Assembly: GCA_004431415.1 (NCBI GenBank)
Contig: QPMI01000303.1
Span: 1-54,621, forward strand
DNA from: Cyanophora paradoxa
Taxonomy: Eukaryota > Glaucocystophyceae > Cyanophorales > Cyanophoraceae
Reading direction: 5' to 3'
Length of the DNA stretch: 54,621 nt
Position 1 is the first letter of the stretch, and each line of letters begins with the position of its first letter. Under the pieces are notes generated by a model that did not search any database, had not been told where the DNA came from, and saw only the letters and a program-made list of their open reading frames with translations. Positions 21,972 to 32,100 of the stretch are shown here, piece after piece. The translations under genes were made by a program, and so were the position numbers.

Positions 21972-22043
21972 TGCACTCGCCGGGACTCGAACCCGGGCCC
22001 CACGCGTGGGAGGCGTGGATCTTAACCCCTCGACCACGAGTGC
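21972..22043 (-). tRNA. tRNA-Gly (anticodon CCC)
   Basis: The 72-base minus-strand sequence folds completely: acceptor stem GCACTCG/CGAGTGC, a three-pair D stem, anticodon stem CACGC/GCGTG with the loop CTCCCAC (anticodon CCC), a four-base variable loop, T stem CCGGG/CCCGG with loop TTCGAGT, and discriminator A. The B-box GGTTCGAGTCC is perfect. A TTTTT run 17 bases downstream is a plausible Pol III terminator. No intron. Confidence 0.95.
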
Positions 22044-22133
22044 AGATGGCGAAATTCCCGCTTTTTACCCGGCCTGGTTCGAATAACGCAGAGGTCGTTC
22101 GGGGAGAGAGCGGCGTGGTCGTGGTCCAGGGCC

Positions 22134-22882
22134 ATGGCGCGCCGCGGCGCCGCCTCGGCCGCCCGCAAGGTCCTCTACATGCGCGAGTACCGCACCACGG
22201 AGCGCGGCCTCGAGCTCTCGCGGGCGCGCCACGCGGCGTTCAAGCGCGACGCCCGCGCCGTCCTCCGCAAGGCGCTCTACCTCGCGCGCTACCGCCGCAG
22301 GCCGCAGGTGGTCGCGAAGGTCGTTCGGCGCGCGGAGCGCCGCGCGCTGCAGCGGCTCGCGAGGGGCGGGCCGCAGGCCCGCGCGCCGGCCTCCACGCGC
22401 CGCTCTCGGCTTCACGCAGGGCCCCGTCCCGCGCGGCGACATCCTCGTCATCGGCCTCGACGTCGTCGTTCTGTTCGAGGGCGACGAGCACGAGCACGGC
22501 GAGTTGAACGTGTTCTACTGGACGGGGTGCGCCTCCGCTCGTCACTCGCGCACATCTGACTGTGCGCAGAAACTACGTTCCCTGGGTCGAGAAGGAGCGC
22601 CTGCTGAAGATCGCCCTCGACGTCGCCCGTTGGCTCCACCTGCCGCTCCACGTCGTCAGGCCCGCCTTCTCGCGCTCTCGCGCCTTCTCGCCTCACGCCT
22701 TCTCGCCGCGCAGGCTCAACCTCCACAGCAGGCGGCGGTGGACGGACATGGAGCGGGCGCTGAACGCCATGGAGGCCGCCCTGCGCCTCCCCGCCGAGCA
22801 GGCCCCGCAGGCGGGCCAGCCCCGCGTGCAGTACTTCGGCTACTCGCGGGCCCGCCTTGACGCCCTCGCCTCCGCCACCCGC

Positions 22883-22915
<33 letters not shown>

Positions 22916-23044
22916 CTCGAGCCCCTCCCCGACCCCCTCGGCCCCTACGAGGAGCTGCCGGCCTGGCTCCAGCTCGAGGTCGACGCAGCCCGCGCCCTCC
23001 CCGGCTACGACACCTGCCGCCTCCAGCTGCAGCGCGAGCTCTAG
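22134..23044 (+). CDS. Hypothetical protein with N-terminal Arg-rich domain, paralogue of the next gene
   Basis: From ATG 22134 the N-terminal 80 residues are strongly basic: RKVLYMREYRTTERGLEL, then RPQVVAKVVRRAERRALQRL and ARGGP. The same pattern starts the next gene (23186). Later exons encode GDILVIGLDVVVLFEGDEHE, LNVFYWTG, then across a GTGCGC intron YVPWVEKERLLKIALDVARW and LHLPLHVV, and a final exon with RRRWTDMERALNAMEAALRL, an (EP)n repeat of about six units and an amphipathic tail ending RLQLQREL and a TAG stop. The first splice lacks a GT donor and appears to use GC (AG|GCCCGC...ACGCAG). No function is recognised; the basic helix could contact nucleic acid. Confidence 0.6.
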
Positions 23045-23185
23045 CTCTAGTTGCCTTGTTTTTCCCTCGAGTGGTGAGCAACGTGGTTCGTGTCGTGAGG
23101 GATGTCGTGCTCGAGGGGAGGTCGTTCGGGGGGGGGAGACCGAAGGGGGGTGTTGCCAAGTTGGCGAAGCGAGAAGGCCCCCGAC

Positions 23186-23530
23186 ATGCCCCGCTCCCCA
23201 GAGTCCGTCCAGCGCAACGTCGAGTACATGCGGCGCTACCGCAGCACGCCGCGCGCCCTCGCGCTCGTCGTCGTGTATACGTGCCGCGCCAAGCCCGGCA
23301 CGCTGGCGAAGGTCGCCGAGCGCGCGGAGCGCGCGGCGCTGCGCAGGCTCGTGAACCTCGCGCGTGGCGGCCCTCGGGCGTCCCCGAGCCGCTCCCGCGC
23401 GCTCTTCGCGCACCACATGTACAGGATCCGGCTCGACGACGCGTGGCGCATGCCGGACCCCGGGCCCGCCCGCGGCCCTCCGGGGGCTGAGGGGGAGCCT
23501 CTTCGAGGCTGGGCCGCAAGCGGGGTTTGA
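23186..23530 (+). CDS. Small basic protein sharing the upstream gene's N-terminal domain
   Basis: An intronless frame of 114 residues begins MPRSPESVQRNVEYMRRYRS, continues KPGTLAKVAERAERAALRRL and NLARGGP, and ends in a Gly/Pro-rich tail at TGA 23528-23530. The match to the upstream gene (nVeYMRrYRsT ... AKV..RAER.ALrRL..ARGGP) shows they are tandem paralogues 140 bases apart. The large C-terminal part of the upstream gene is absent, so this is either a single-domain family member or a truncated duplicate. Confidence 0.5.
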   Translation: MPRSPESVQRNVEYMRRYRSTPRALALVVVYTCRAKPGTLAKVAERAERAALRRLVNLARGGPRASPSRSRALFAHHMYRIRLDDAWRMPDPGPARGPPGAEGEPLRGWAASGV

Positions 23531-23953
23531 ATTCGAACCCTCTCCTTACGTTTAAATTCGAACCCTCTCCGGATTCTCACCCCCCACCCTGGCACCCTCC
23601 CCTCCCGCCCAGAGCTTCCCCCAAGTTCCTCCCGGGTCCCTGCGTACTCCGGCCAGGCCTTCTTCGGATCCCGCCCCAGCGGGCCTCCCGCTCCCCTCGC
23701 CCAGGCCTCCACGACCCCCCCCCCCCCCCCCCCCCAACGAAACCGGCGGCGGAGACGGCGACCTGGCCTTTGACCCCTTGAAAGAATTCGGATATACCTG
23801 CCTGCCTGCTCATCGTGAATGTGCAGAAAGAAAAGCGGATAGGAGAAGCATGAAACAACCGCAAAAGCCTTCGCGATTAGAAGGCGTAGTTGAAAAAGTA
23901 CAGCTAGAATAGTAGTTTGTAAACGGTTAGCGACGGCCCGGCTGGGAACGCGC
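23531..23953. other. Intergenic region with duplicated 16-mer and poly-C
   Basis: This lies between convergent genes. AATTCGAACCCTCTCC occurs twice within 40 bases (about 23529-23570), and a C run of about 20 bases sits at 23716-23735. Nothing coding was seen. Confidence 0.6.
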
Positions 23954-25005
23954 TCAGCTCGCCGGCTCGGCAACGGCGTCGGCGGCCGGGGACGGGCTCT
24001 CTCTCGACCCGCCTTCCTCCGCATCCCCCGCGTCCCTGCGGGCCGCCGCGCAGTCAGCGACCGGATTCGAAGGCAGGAAACTCCACACGAAGAGAAGAAG
24101 CGCACTCCGAGTCGCTGTCCACATCTGCGGCGACGGTGGCCCACGAGAGCTGCGCGGGCGCGAGTGAGCGAGCGAGCGCCCTTGAACTTCCCGAGGGGGG
24201 GCTGCACCTTCGTCATCGCGACGCCGAGCGGCTGCGCCTCGACGATCTCCTGGCAGGTCCGCGCGTGCTCCGGCCAGTCCCGCCGCTGGCACTCCCGGTC
24301 GCAGTAGCCCTGCCCGCACCGGCACTCCGCCTTGCACCGCTTTCCGCATGCGCCGCAGATCCGGCCAGCGCGCCCCTGTTGCCGCAGATGCGTCCGCTCC
24401 GCGCCGGCCGACTTTCGCTCGATAACCGCGCCGTTAGGGCCGCCGCGCACGATCTCCTCGAACGTGTGGCAGTCCTGCTTCCGCGCCCGCTTGTCCCACA
24501 GCACGAAGCCCGCCCGCGAGAAGAGCTTGACGTGCGTCTTGAAGGGAAGCCGCGCGGTGGGCCCGCCGGGGATCGCGCGGTACGCTTCCGCGAGCTCCTC
24601 CCACGACTGCGGACGCGAGGCTCGCGGCGTGAGCCACGAGCGCTGCCGGTCGCGCAGCAAGCCTAGGGGCTCGCCACGCACTCTGTCAGAGAGTCGCTGC
24701 TCGATGAGAAGCTCGGCCGCAAGCCCTCCCGCGGCGATGAACCGATCGGGAAGGCCGATGGCTGCGATGAAGCGCTGCGGGCCAGGAGGCGGGAAGCGCA
24801 GCCATGGCGGAGGTGCTGGATACAGTTCCGGCAGCTCGCCCTGCGCCACCATGTCGGGCGGGAGAGGGAATCCGTCCTCCATGAGCTTTTCCAGGCGGTT
24901 CGCGAGGACCTTGGCATACATTAGGTCGAGCACGCCGGGTCGAACGACCACCGGCCGCCAGAGCGCCGGCCCCGGCACCCCAGAGCCGCTCGCGGCGGCC
25001 GCCAT
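23954..25005 (-). CDS. MYND-type zinc-finger protein
   Basis: The ATG at 25005 (MAAAASGSGVPGPALWRPVV) opens a long uninterrupted exon. It contains a helical region (KVLANRLEKLMEDGFPLPPD, FIAAIGLPDRFIAAGGLAAE), then SWEELAEAYRAIPGG and KLFSRAGFVLWDKRARKQD. A Cys-rich finger follows: CGACGKRCKAECRCGQGYC-DREC-QRRDWPEH-ARTC. The order C-x2-C ... C-x4-C-x3-C-x7-H-x3-C matches MYND, with one spacer a residue shorter than usual. MYND fingers bind short Pro-rich partner motifs. After KFKG an intron (start near 24180) leads to DVDSDSECASSLRVEFPAFE. The end is uncertain: either a TGA soon after ESGR, or a 26-base intron (24036-24061) leading to the acidic tail DAGDAEEGGSRESPSPAADA and the TGA at 23954. 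Confidence 0.75.
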
Positions 25006-25177
25006 CGTCGAGGGCGGACGCTGGCGCCGAAGGCAACGAGTCGAACGAGCTCGCGGTCGAAGTCAAGACCGTCGGACTACGCGGCCTGCCAGCTGCCTGC
25101 ACGCTGCCTGCAACTTGTCTGCAAAGGTGTCCCCGAATTCGAACCAGGCCGGCTGGAAAACTGGCATTTTGGGGGCC

Positions 25178-25260
25178 GCAAGGTTGGCCGAGTGGTTAAG
25201 GCGCCTGACTTAAGTTCAGGTCTCCTCGCGGAGTCGTGGGTTCGAACCCCACACCTTGCA
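25178..25260 (+). tRNA. tRNA-Leu (anticodon UAA)
   Basis: The 83-base sequence has acceptor stem GCAAGGT/ACCTTGC, D-arm GGCCGAGTGGTTAAGGC, anticodon stem CCTGA/TCAGG with loop CTTAAGT (anticodon TAA), the long variable arm typical of class II tRNAs (CTCCTCGCGGAG), T-arm GTGGGTTCGAACCCCAC and discriminator A. No intron and no encoded CCA. It lies 172 bases upstream of the MYND gene, divergently. Confidence 0.96.
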
Positions 25261-25734
25261 ATTCCGGGAAACCGGCGCTGTCCAGCGGACCGGCCCGAGC
25301 GCGTCGCTGACTCGGCAGCCTCCGCCGGCCGCCCTCGGGAAGTGCACAAAGGCCGCCCGGGCGGGGAGTCGCCGACTCGCCGGTGACGCCGGTGAGGCGC
25401 CCGCGGCCGGTCAGCGCGGCGGACCGGCGGTGCCGTGGCCCGTGGGCCCGGAAACATGCGCCTGCTCTGCAGGCTACAGCCTACAGCCTGCAGGTCAGCT
25501 GCTCCCATCGATTCTTTGGCCGGCGCGATGGGAGCATGTTGCACATTCAATTGCAATGTCCGCTTGAACGCAAAAGCGAGCTAGCTATAGCTAATGCATA
25601 TGCTGCAGCTGGAGCTAACTCAAGGCCTAGGCTGAGGGGCCGAGGGCCCTGGCACGGATCGCAATTCGACAATTAAATGTACAAGGACTTCATGACATCC
25701 ACAGGGCACTGCGGCAGCCCGCAGCTTGCCTCGA
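25261..25734. other. Intergenic region
   Basis: Between tRNA-Leu and the 3' end of the SPRKR-repeat gene. It carries the overlapping motif CTAGCTATAGCTA at 25581-25593 and a CTACAGCCTACAGCCTGCAG repeat near 25473. No gene seen. Confidence 0.55.
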
Positions 25735-28288
25735 TCACTCCGCCTCCTCGCCGCCGCTGCTCCCGCCAGACCCGCCGGTGCCGCCCTTGGCCGCCCCGCC
25801 GAAGAGCTCCCAGTGCCGCTTGATCATCTGCACGGCGGCGCGGCTCTCAGAGTCATGCCTTGAAGGCCCCAGTCCAGAGGCGGGGCGGCTCACGGTCTGG
25901 TTCTTGATGACCTCCTGCTTGCAGAGGGACCGCACGGGGTCCACGCCTGCCGGACCCCGGGTACGGCGTTGGGGGGGGGGGGCGGGGGGGGGGGGGACGT
26001 GCTCTGGAGCCGGGGCACACACCTCGCTGGATGTGGTGGAGCCGCTTGAGGGCGGAGTGGACCTGCAGCGGGCCGCCGCGTCGGGGCACAGCGGGAGGGA
26101 GAGGGGGAGAGGGGGGAGGGGGGGAGGGGGGGGGGAGAGGGAGAGGGCGGGGGAGAGGGGAAGGAAAGAAGGGGGAGATAGGGTAAGTGGGGAGCTCGAG
26201 GAGGGGAAGATGGGTAGGGAGAATGGGGAGGGGAGTAGGGGAGGGGGAGTAGGGGAAAGGGGGTAGGTGTAGGGGAAGGGCGGGGGCGGGGGGGGGGGGG
26301 GGGGGGGGGGGAGGACCATTCGGGTGCAGGAGCCGGACTTGCACGAGCAGCCCGTCAGCACGACCTGCGCGCCCGGGATCGGGTCGCGTCGGCTCCGCCC
26401 AGACAGAAAGCGAAATTAAAGGGGCCGGGCGGGACTCGAACCGTGGCGCCGGAGGTGACGGTGCCGGAGGCGGGGTCGAGCTTGGTGGGGTCCTCGAGGG
26501 AGAGGCTTGGGGCCTGGCGGCCGCGGGCGGGCCCGTCAGCGCAGCCCGGGCTCTGCTTTGCTTCCGGGCGCACCGACGCGCCGCATAGCTCGTGGTACGG
26601 CTCCACCAGGTCGCGCTGCAGCCGCCTCAGCGGGGGGCGGGGGGCCGGCCGGCGGCGCAGCAGCAGCCCAGGCGGGGGCAGCTAAATTCTAAGCTTAGAG
26701 GACCGAGGCTGGGCACGGGATGGGAGGGTGCTGCGGCCGGACCTGGAAGTGGAGGCGCTTGGCGCGCTCGCGGGGCCGGGCCGGCGGGCGCTGCGCCCGG
26801 GGCCGCTTCGCCGCCGGGCCCGCCTCGCCGTCCGAGCCGCTGGCGCTCCCCTGCGCTCGAGCGGGTGGCCGGGGGCTCGTCTGGAGGGGGGCCGGGCGGC
26901 TCGCCTCCTCGCCCCGGGGCGGCCTGGAGCCGGGGGCGGCGTGGCGGGCCCGCGGGGGAAGCCGAGGACCGCGGAGGACGAGGAGGGCGGCGAGTGGGCG
27001 CTGGAGCTGGAGCTGGGGCCGGCGGCTGCGGGCCCCGCGCGCGGCCGGCGGAGCGGCCCCCGGCGCCAGCGCCGGCGCGCGGGGAGCTGCCCCCAGAGGC
27101 CGTCGCCTCCTCCTCCTCCAGGCGAACCGGACGATGCGGGGGCGGTCCGGGTCCCCTGCGCGCCCCGGGGGCATTGGGGCCGGCGGCTCGCATCAACGTC
27201 GAAGGAGGCGCGCACCGGCTCCTCCCGGTCCTCGGGCTCGCCCGCCGGGGCGCCCTCGGGCCCCGCGGGGTCCGCGGGGCGGCCGCCGCGGCCTCGGGCA
27301 GCTGCACCAGCGCCGCGACGCCGTCGAGGGGCACGTCGGCGCGGGGCCTGCCGCCCGCCCCGCGCCCTCAGCGGCGCCCCACGGGAAGAAGAGAGCTCGC
27401 GCACTTGCTGGGGAGGGCCACGCCGGCTCCGCCGCCGGCGGCGAGTCGGTTCCGCTCGAGGAGGCGTCACGCGGGTCCGCGCTCCCCGCCCGCGGCCGCG
27501 CCGCCTGCGGGCCGCCCGGCTTGGGCTTCGGCCTCGCCTGCGGGCGGCGCCGCGGCGACCCGGCCGCCTTCCCCGCCCCGCCGGCCGCCCTCGCCGCCGC
27601 CGCCGCCTGCGGCGAGCGCTTGCGCGGCGACGAGGAGGCCGGGGCGCGCCTTGCCGGCGAGACGCGCCCGGCGGCCGTCGCCGCGCGCTTGCGGGGCGAG
27701 GTAGCGGCGGTTGGTGGCGCCGGGCGCTTCCCCGGTGATGCAGAGGCGGGGGCGGAGGCGGCGGATCCGGAGCGCTTGCGCGGGGAGGCTGCCGCAGCCG
27801 GCGCCGCCGGCACCGGCCGCTTCCGAGTCGACGAGGACGCAGCCGCCGCCGCTGGCCCGTCCGTTCCTTTCAGGGCGATCGCCTGCGCGGCGGCGTGAGC
27901 GGAGGCGGCGGCCAGCGGGGCCGGGGCGCGTGCGGCTGCATCGACCGGCGCTGCTGCCTTCCGAGGCGACCTGCGGGCCTCTGCAGAGCCGCCGGCTGAC
28001 GTGGCCGGCGGCGCTCTCACCGCCTGCGCGCGCGTCAGTCGGCGCCGGCGCCGCCGTCGAGAAAGGGCTCGAGAGCGGCGATGATCGCGCCTGCACCGCG
28101 GCATCGGACTTCGCGGCATCCGACGAAGACGCGCCGGAGTCCAACCCCTGCCCAGCGATCAGCTGTCTGAACAAATCGGATCCGGAGCGCAATTCGGCGT
28201 ACGGACCTTCGGCATGATCTGGAGTTTGGAAGCTCCTGCTTCGAGCTGCGCGGGGAGCGCTAGCTCGAGGTCGCAGCTGAAGGCGCAT
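25735..28288 (-). CDS. Nuclear-type protein with SPRKR repeats
   Basis: The N-terminus (ATG 28288) is hydrophilic. After a GTGCAG...GCAG intron a large exon carries at least four S/T-P-basic motifs: RRSPRKAA, ASPRKRSG, TSPRKRAA, SSPRKRSP, plus ASPGKRPA, STRKRPV and GSPRRRPQ. Such motifs occur in histone-like and other DNA-binding tails and are Cdk-type phosphorylation sites. A later exon has GSASGSDGEAGPAAKRPRAQ, which resembles a nuclear localisation signal. Towards the end come LQRDLVEPYHELCGAS, LSLEDPTKLDPASGTVTSGA, VVLTGCSCKSGSCTRM (half of a CXC-type cysteine motif), VHSALKRLHHIQ, and finally VDPVRSLCKQEVIKNQT and AAVQMIKRHWELFGGAAKGG. The last part vaguely resembles the TFIIS N-terminal/LEDGF helical bundle; I rate that as weak. 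A chromatin or transcription role is inference. Confidence 0.55.
26288..26311. repeat. Poly-G run of 24 bases in an intron
   Basis: This lies in a roughly 240-base intron of the SPRKR-repeat gene (minus). In the sense orientation the intron is almost pure pyrimidine. Confidence 0.9.
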
Positions 28289-28371
28289 ACGGATACTGAA
28301 CCTTGAGTCTTCCAGGGCTCCGCTTCAATGACGATAGCGGCTCCTTTTGCTGACAGCGACGACGATCATGA

Positions 28372-29124
28372 TCAGCGCGCGGATACGTACGCAGGCAGGC
28401 CTAGGGCGCGCTTGAAGCCAAGTGTACGGCACACCTTAACGGGTGCAGACTGTGCGGGTGCAGAAGTCGATGCGACGACAACATCCAAGATTGCCTGCAG
28501 AAGAGCAGGGAGCGCCTGGTAGCGGAGAGCGAACGCGCCGCATTCCGTTCGCAACTCGCGAAGAAGCCTCGCGCTGTCCGCGACATTGTCGAGCGACAAA
28601 TCGATTCCCTCCTCAGCGAACGCGATTCGAATGTCTTCTGCACTCGCCGGACTCTGAGAACCAAATTCGCGCGCGGGAGGCAGCCGCGAGGCCCGCGCGC
28701 GCAGCTGCTGCACGTGCGCACCATCGCTTTGAATCGCTTCTTGGAGCTCGATCAGCTGCAGGGCGGCGCCGCGCGGCGACGTCGACAGGGCCTCGGGAGG
28801 CGCCAACAGATGGAGTTTGTCGTGACGCGAACCCTTGAATGCATTGGTACCCCCCTTCGTCTCAAAGCCTGTGAAGGCGCTCCGCACGTGGGGATCCGAG
28901 CGCGTACGCAACTGCTGTAGAGGAGATCGTCGCAGCTTGTTAAAACGGACGCGCCCTGTTCTGGCGGATCCCGTCTCTTAGACCGCCCTCAGCCGCGCCG
29001 GACGTTTTGACAGCCAGGTCGCGCCGGCGTCCGCGCGTCCGTCTTCAAAGGAGCTGCATCGTTGAGCGGGCCGCGCGCCTCGAGCTTCTTGCGCGTCCGC
29101 CGCACAAGCGTCAAGTCGAGCATT
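28372..29124 (-). CDS. Hypothetical protein, divergent from the bZIP gene
   Basis: The ATG at 29124 begins MLDLTLVRRTRKKLEARGPL. A phase-0 donor after GCQN (GTCCGG) and an acceptor at about 28920 would join this to LRTRSDPHVRSAFTGFETKG; that second exon is open to the TGA at 28372. It encodes QLIELQEAIQSDGAHVQQLR, ARASRLPPAREF, EDIRIAFAEEGIDLSLDNVA and ARLLRELRTECGAFALRYQA, suggesting a mostly helical protein of about 220 residues. The stretch GSQSPASA (28638-28661) is itself bounded by GT and AG and could be a 24-base intron. No family recognised. The start lies only 55 bases from the bZIP start. Confidence 0.5.
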
Positions 29125-29179
29125 CTGCCCTTCCCGGCCGTCTCCGTCGCTCGCACGGCTATCTGTACTCGTGAGCGAG
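29125..29179. promoter_or_regulatory. 55-base divergent promoter
   Basis: The ATG codons of the minus-strand hypothetical (29124) and the plus-strand bZIP gene (29180) are separated by only 55 bases. Both 5' untranslated regions and promoters must overlap, or the promoters extend into the opposite coding exons, unless one start codon is wrongly placed. Confidence 0.5.
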
Positions 29180-32100
29180 ATGTTCGCTCCGCAATCAGAT
29201 CTCTACAGGCAGATATACGGCGCGCAGCCCCCGCAACAGCAGCAGCAGCAGCCCACGGGCGCTTCGCCGGCATTCGTCCGCGACGGCCTCCAAAGAGCCG
29301 TCAGTCATCAGCAGGGGGGTCCGGCGCCGCCCATTGCCGTGACAATGCAGCCGCCGGTGCTCCCGGGGCAGATGCCGGTCGCCGCGTACCACCCGCACCT
29401 CCAGCCCTCGCAGATGGCGGCGGCGCAGATGCACCAGGCCGCAATGCAGCACGCGCAGGCGCATGCCGCCGCCGCCGCCCAGCAGCACATGGGCGTGGCG
29501 ACGCGCTCCGGCTCCCAGCTGCCGCCGATCCACCCGCCGGGCCGGGGCCACGGGGCCGGCGTGCGGGCGGGGGCGTCTATGGGGCGCCCGGGGAAGGCGG
29601 CGGCGGGCACGGAGACGCCGGAGGACTCGGACTCGTCGGGGGACGACGGCCTCGACGCCCGCTACGGCAACACCGCCGGCATGTCGGTCCGCCCCGGCCC
29701 CCGCCCCACGCCCGCCCGCCCGCCCCCCGCCCTCTCTCCCGACGCGCGCGCAGAAAGTCGAGCGGCGGCGCGCCCGCGAACGCGAGTCCGCGCGGCGCTC
29801 GCGCCGGAGGAAGAAGGAGCAGCTCGAGAACCTCGGTGCGCCCGGATCGAATCCGCGCCGGTCCGCGGGGCCGCCGCGTGACGCAGCGGCCCCGCAGAGG
29901 GCACCGTCCGATCGCTCGCGGAGGAGAACGATCGCCTGCGGCGCCGCGCCGCCTACCGGGACCTGCTTAAGCTCCAGGCGCGCGCGTACCCCCGGCCCTG
30001 CTCTTCGCGCCCCCCGCTTCCTTCCTTCTTCTTATGCGGCCGGCAGGACACGCACGCGCGTGAGATAAAGGCCCTCGAAAAGCTGGTGGGCCCGTACCCC
30101 TTCCCCTCCCCGAGACACGCGCCCGCCCCTTCTGAGCGAGGTGCGCGGCCGGCAGCTGAGCGAGGAGCCGATCGACGAGGCGACGACGAGGAGGGGGGTA
30201 GAGGCGATCCGGGAGACGGACCGGGCGCGGCGCATGGCCATCCGCACCCTCCTCCACGACCTCGTACAGATCCTCCAGGTACCCCCCGCGCGCTGCCCCC
30301 CCCCCTCCCCCCCGGGCAGGGGGCGCCCTCTGCGCTGGCTGGGGCCGGAGGGGAGGAGGGCGCCCCGCCCCGATGCTTGGGCGTGAGGCGGGGCGGGGCG
30401 GGGCGAGCAGCCGGTGTACAAGACGGAGGCGATGCTGTGGTTCGTGGAGCACATCGGCCGATTCGACCCGGCTGACGACGCCGAGCCCTTCGCCACGTCC
30501 GCCGCCTCCCCCGACCCCGCCCGCCCGCTCGCCCCGCCGACGCCGCCGCCCCCCGCAGCGCCGGGGGCGCCTCCTCGTCACAGCAGGCGGTGAGCCCCGC
30601 CGGCCCGCGTTGCTCCTCGGTCTGACGCGGCGCGCGCGCGCGGGGCAGAGCGGGGCGAGCACGCCGCCGCTCGGGGCGCAGGGGCGGGCCCGGGGGGCGT
30701 CCCCGTGCTCCTCCGCAGCCTCCTCTGCGACGCCGGCAGGGGCCCCGCCCCGGCAGGCGCGCCGCCCCGCCGACCCCGGCCCGCCCGCCCGGCCCCGCTG
30801 CGCGCTGAGGCGGGGCCGGGCCGGGCCGGGGCGAGCGCAGCAACCCGCCCTCGCAGCCGGCGAGCAGCCCCGCGTCGCCCTCGGGAGACGTGCGCCCCTC
30901 CCGCTCGCGCCACTGAGAGCGGAGGGCGAAGAGGGGGGCCCCGCCCTACGCGGCTCACGCGGGCAGGGGCAGGGGCAGCAGCAGCCGCAGCAGGAGGGGG
31001 CGGAGGCGGGGCTGACGGCGAGCGACGCGGCGGCGCTCTCGCGCGGCATCGTCCGCAGCGTCGTCCGCGCCATGGGCATCTCCCGCCGTCCGCCCCGCCC
31101 GCCCCGCCCCGCCCCGCCCCGCCCCGCCCCCCCGCTGGGCCGAGCGCGTGGGCGCAGTGCAGCACATGCAGGCGCACCTGTGGATGAACACGCACCGCGA
31201 GGCCATCGAGCGCTCCCGCGTCCGCCCCCGCCCGCCCCGCCCCGCCCGCCTCGGGAGCCTGCCTTCTCACGTGGCGGCGCCCCGCTCTGCCCCGCGGGGG
31301 CGCAGGGGCTGCACCGCGAGATGAAGGCGATCACATTCCGCCTCCAGCAGCTCCGCCAGGACTACGAGGCCCGCCCCCGCCCCCGCCCCGCCCCGGGGCC
31401 CCACCAGCCGCCCGAAAGGGGGAGGGGGAGGGAGGGGGGCGAGAACGGGGAAAGAAGAGGAGGAGGAGGCCCAAAAAAAAAAAGGGAGAAGAGGAGAGAG
31501 GGGCCCGGGCAGGGCAGGTTTTCGGGCGCCCTCGGCGTGCCCCTGACGTGCCCCCTCCCCCGCAGAACGAGTGGCGGGACCTGCACGAAGCGCTCCACGT
31601 GCGCGACACCCCGCCCCCCCCCCCCCCCCCCCCCCCCCCCCGGCCCCCCTTCCCCCGCCCCTCCTTGCTCCCGCTCTTTGCGAGCTGGCGCCGAGCTTCT
31701 CTGGCTCGGGGTGTTTTGTCTCGAAACTCCAGCTGCCCCCGCCCCGCCCCCCTGCTCCTCGTCCTCCTCCTTCTCCTTCTTCTTCTTCTTCGTCCCTGCT
31801 CCGTCCAGGAATCCGCCTAGGATGCGGCGCCGCCCCCGGCACGCCGCTGCTGCGCCTCCGACGCCTCCGGGGACGCAGGGACTGGCCGAGGAGGCCGTGA
31901 CGACGCCGAAGCAGGACGGCCAGTGCGCGCCCCCGCCCCCGGCCCCATCCCAAGTCGAAGCCGGGCGACATAGCTGCAGTTTAGAGGGGGGCGCCCGTCC
32001 GCCAGCCGCGAGTTCAGTTTGCTGACGCTGGGGACGCGCGGGCAGGTTCATTCTGTTCGCCGAGCAATACACAGCGGCCATCCTACAGCAGATCGGCGCC

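Noticed and set aside
23236-23953. Continuation of the MYND-gene frame for 240 more codons
   Set aside because: After KFKG the frame turns into low-complexity sequence and overlaps the opposite-strand paralogue gene. An intron with a GC/GT donor near 24180 and a stop by 23954 is more consistent.
26420-26445. GGACTCGAACC (perfect reverse B-box) suggesting a tRNA
   Set aside because: It lies inside an intron of the SPRKR gene and no acceptor, D or anticodon stem can be built around it.
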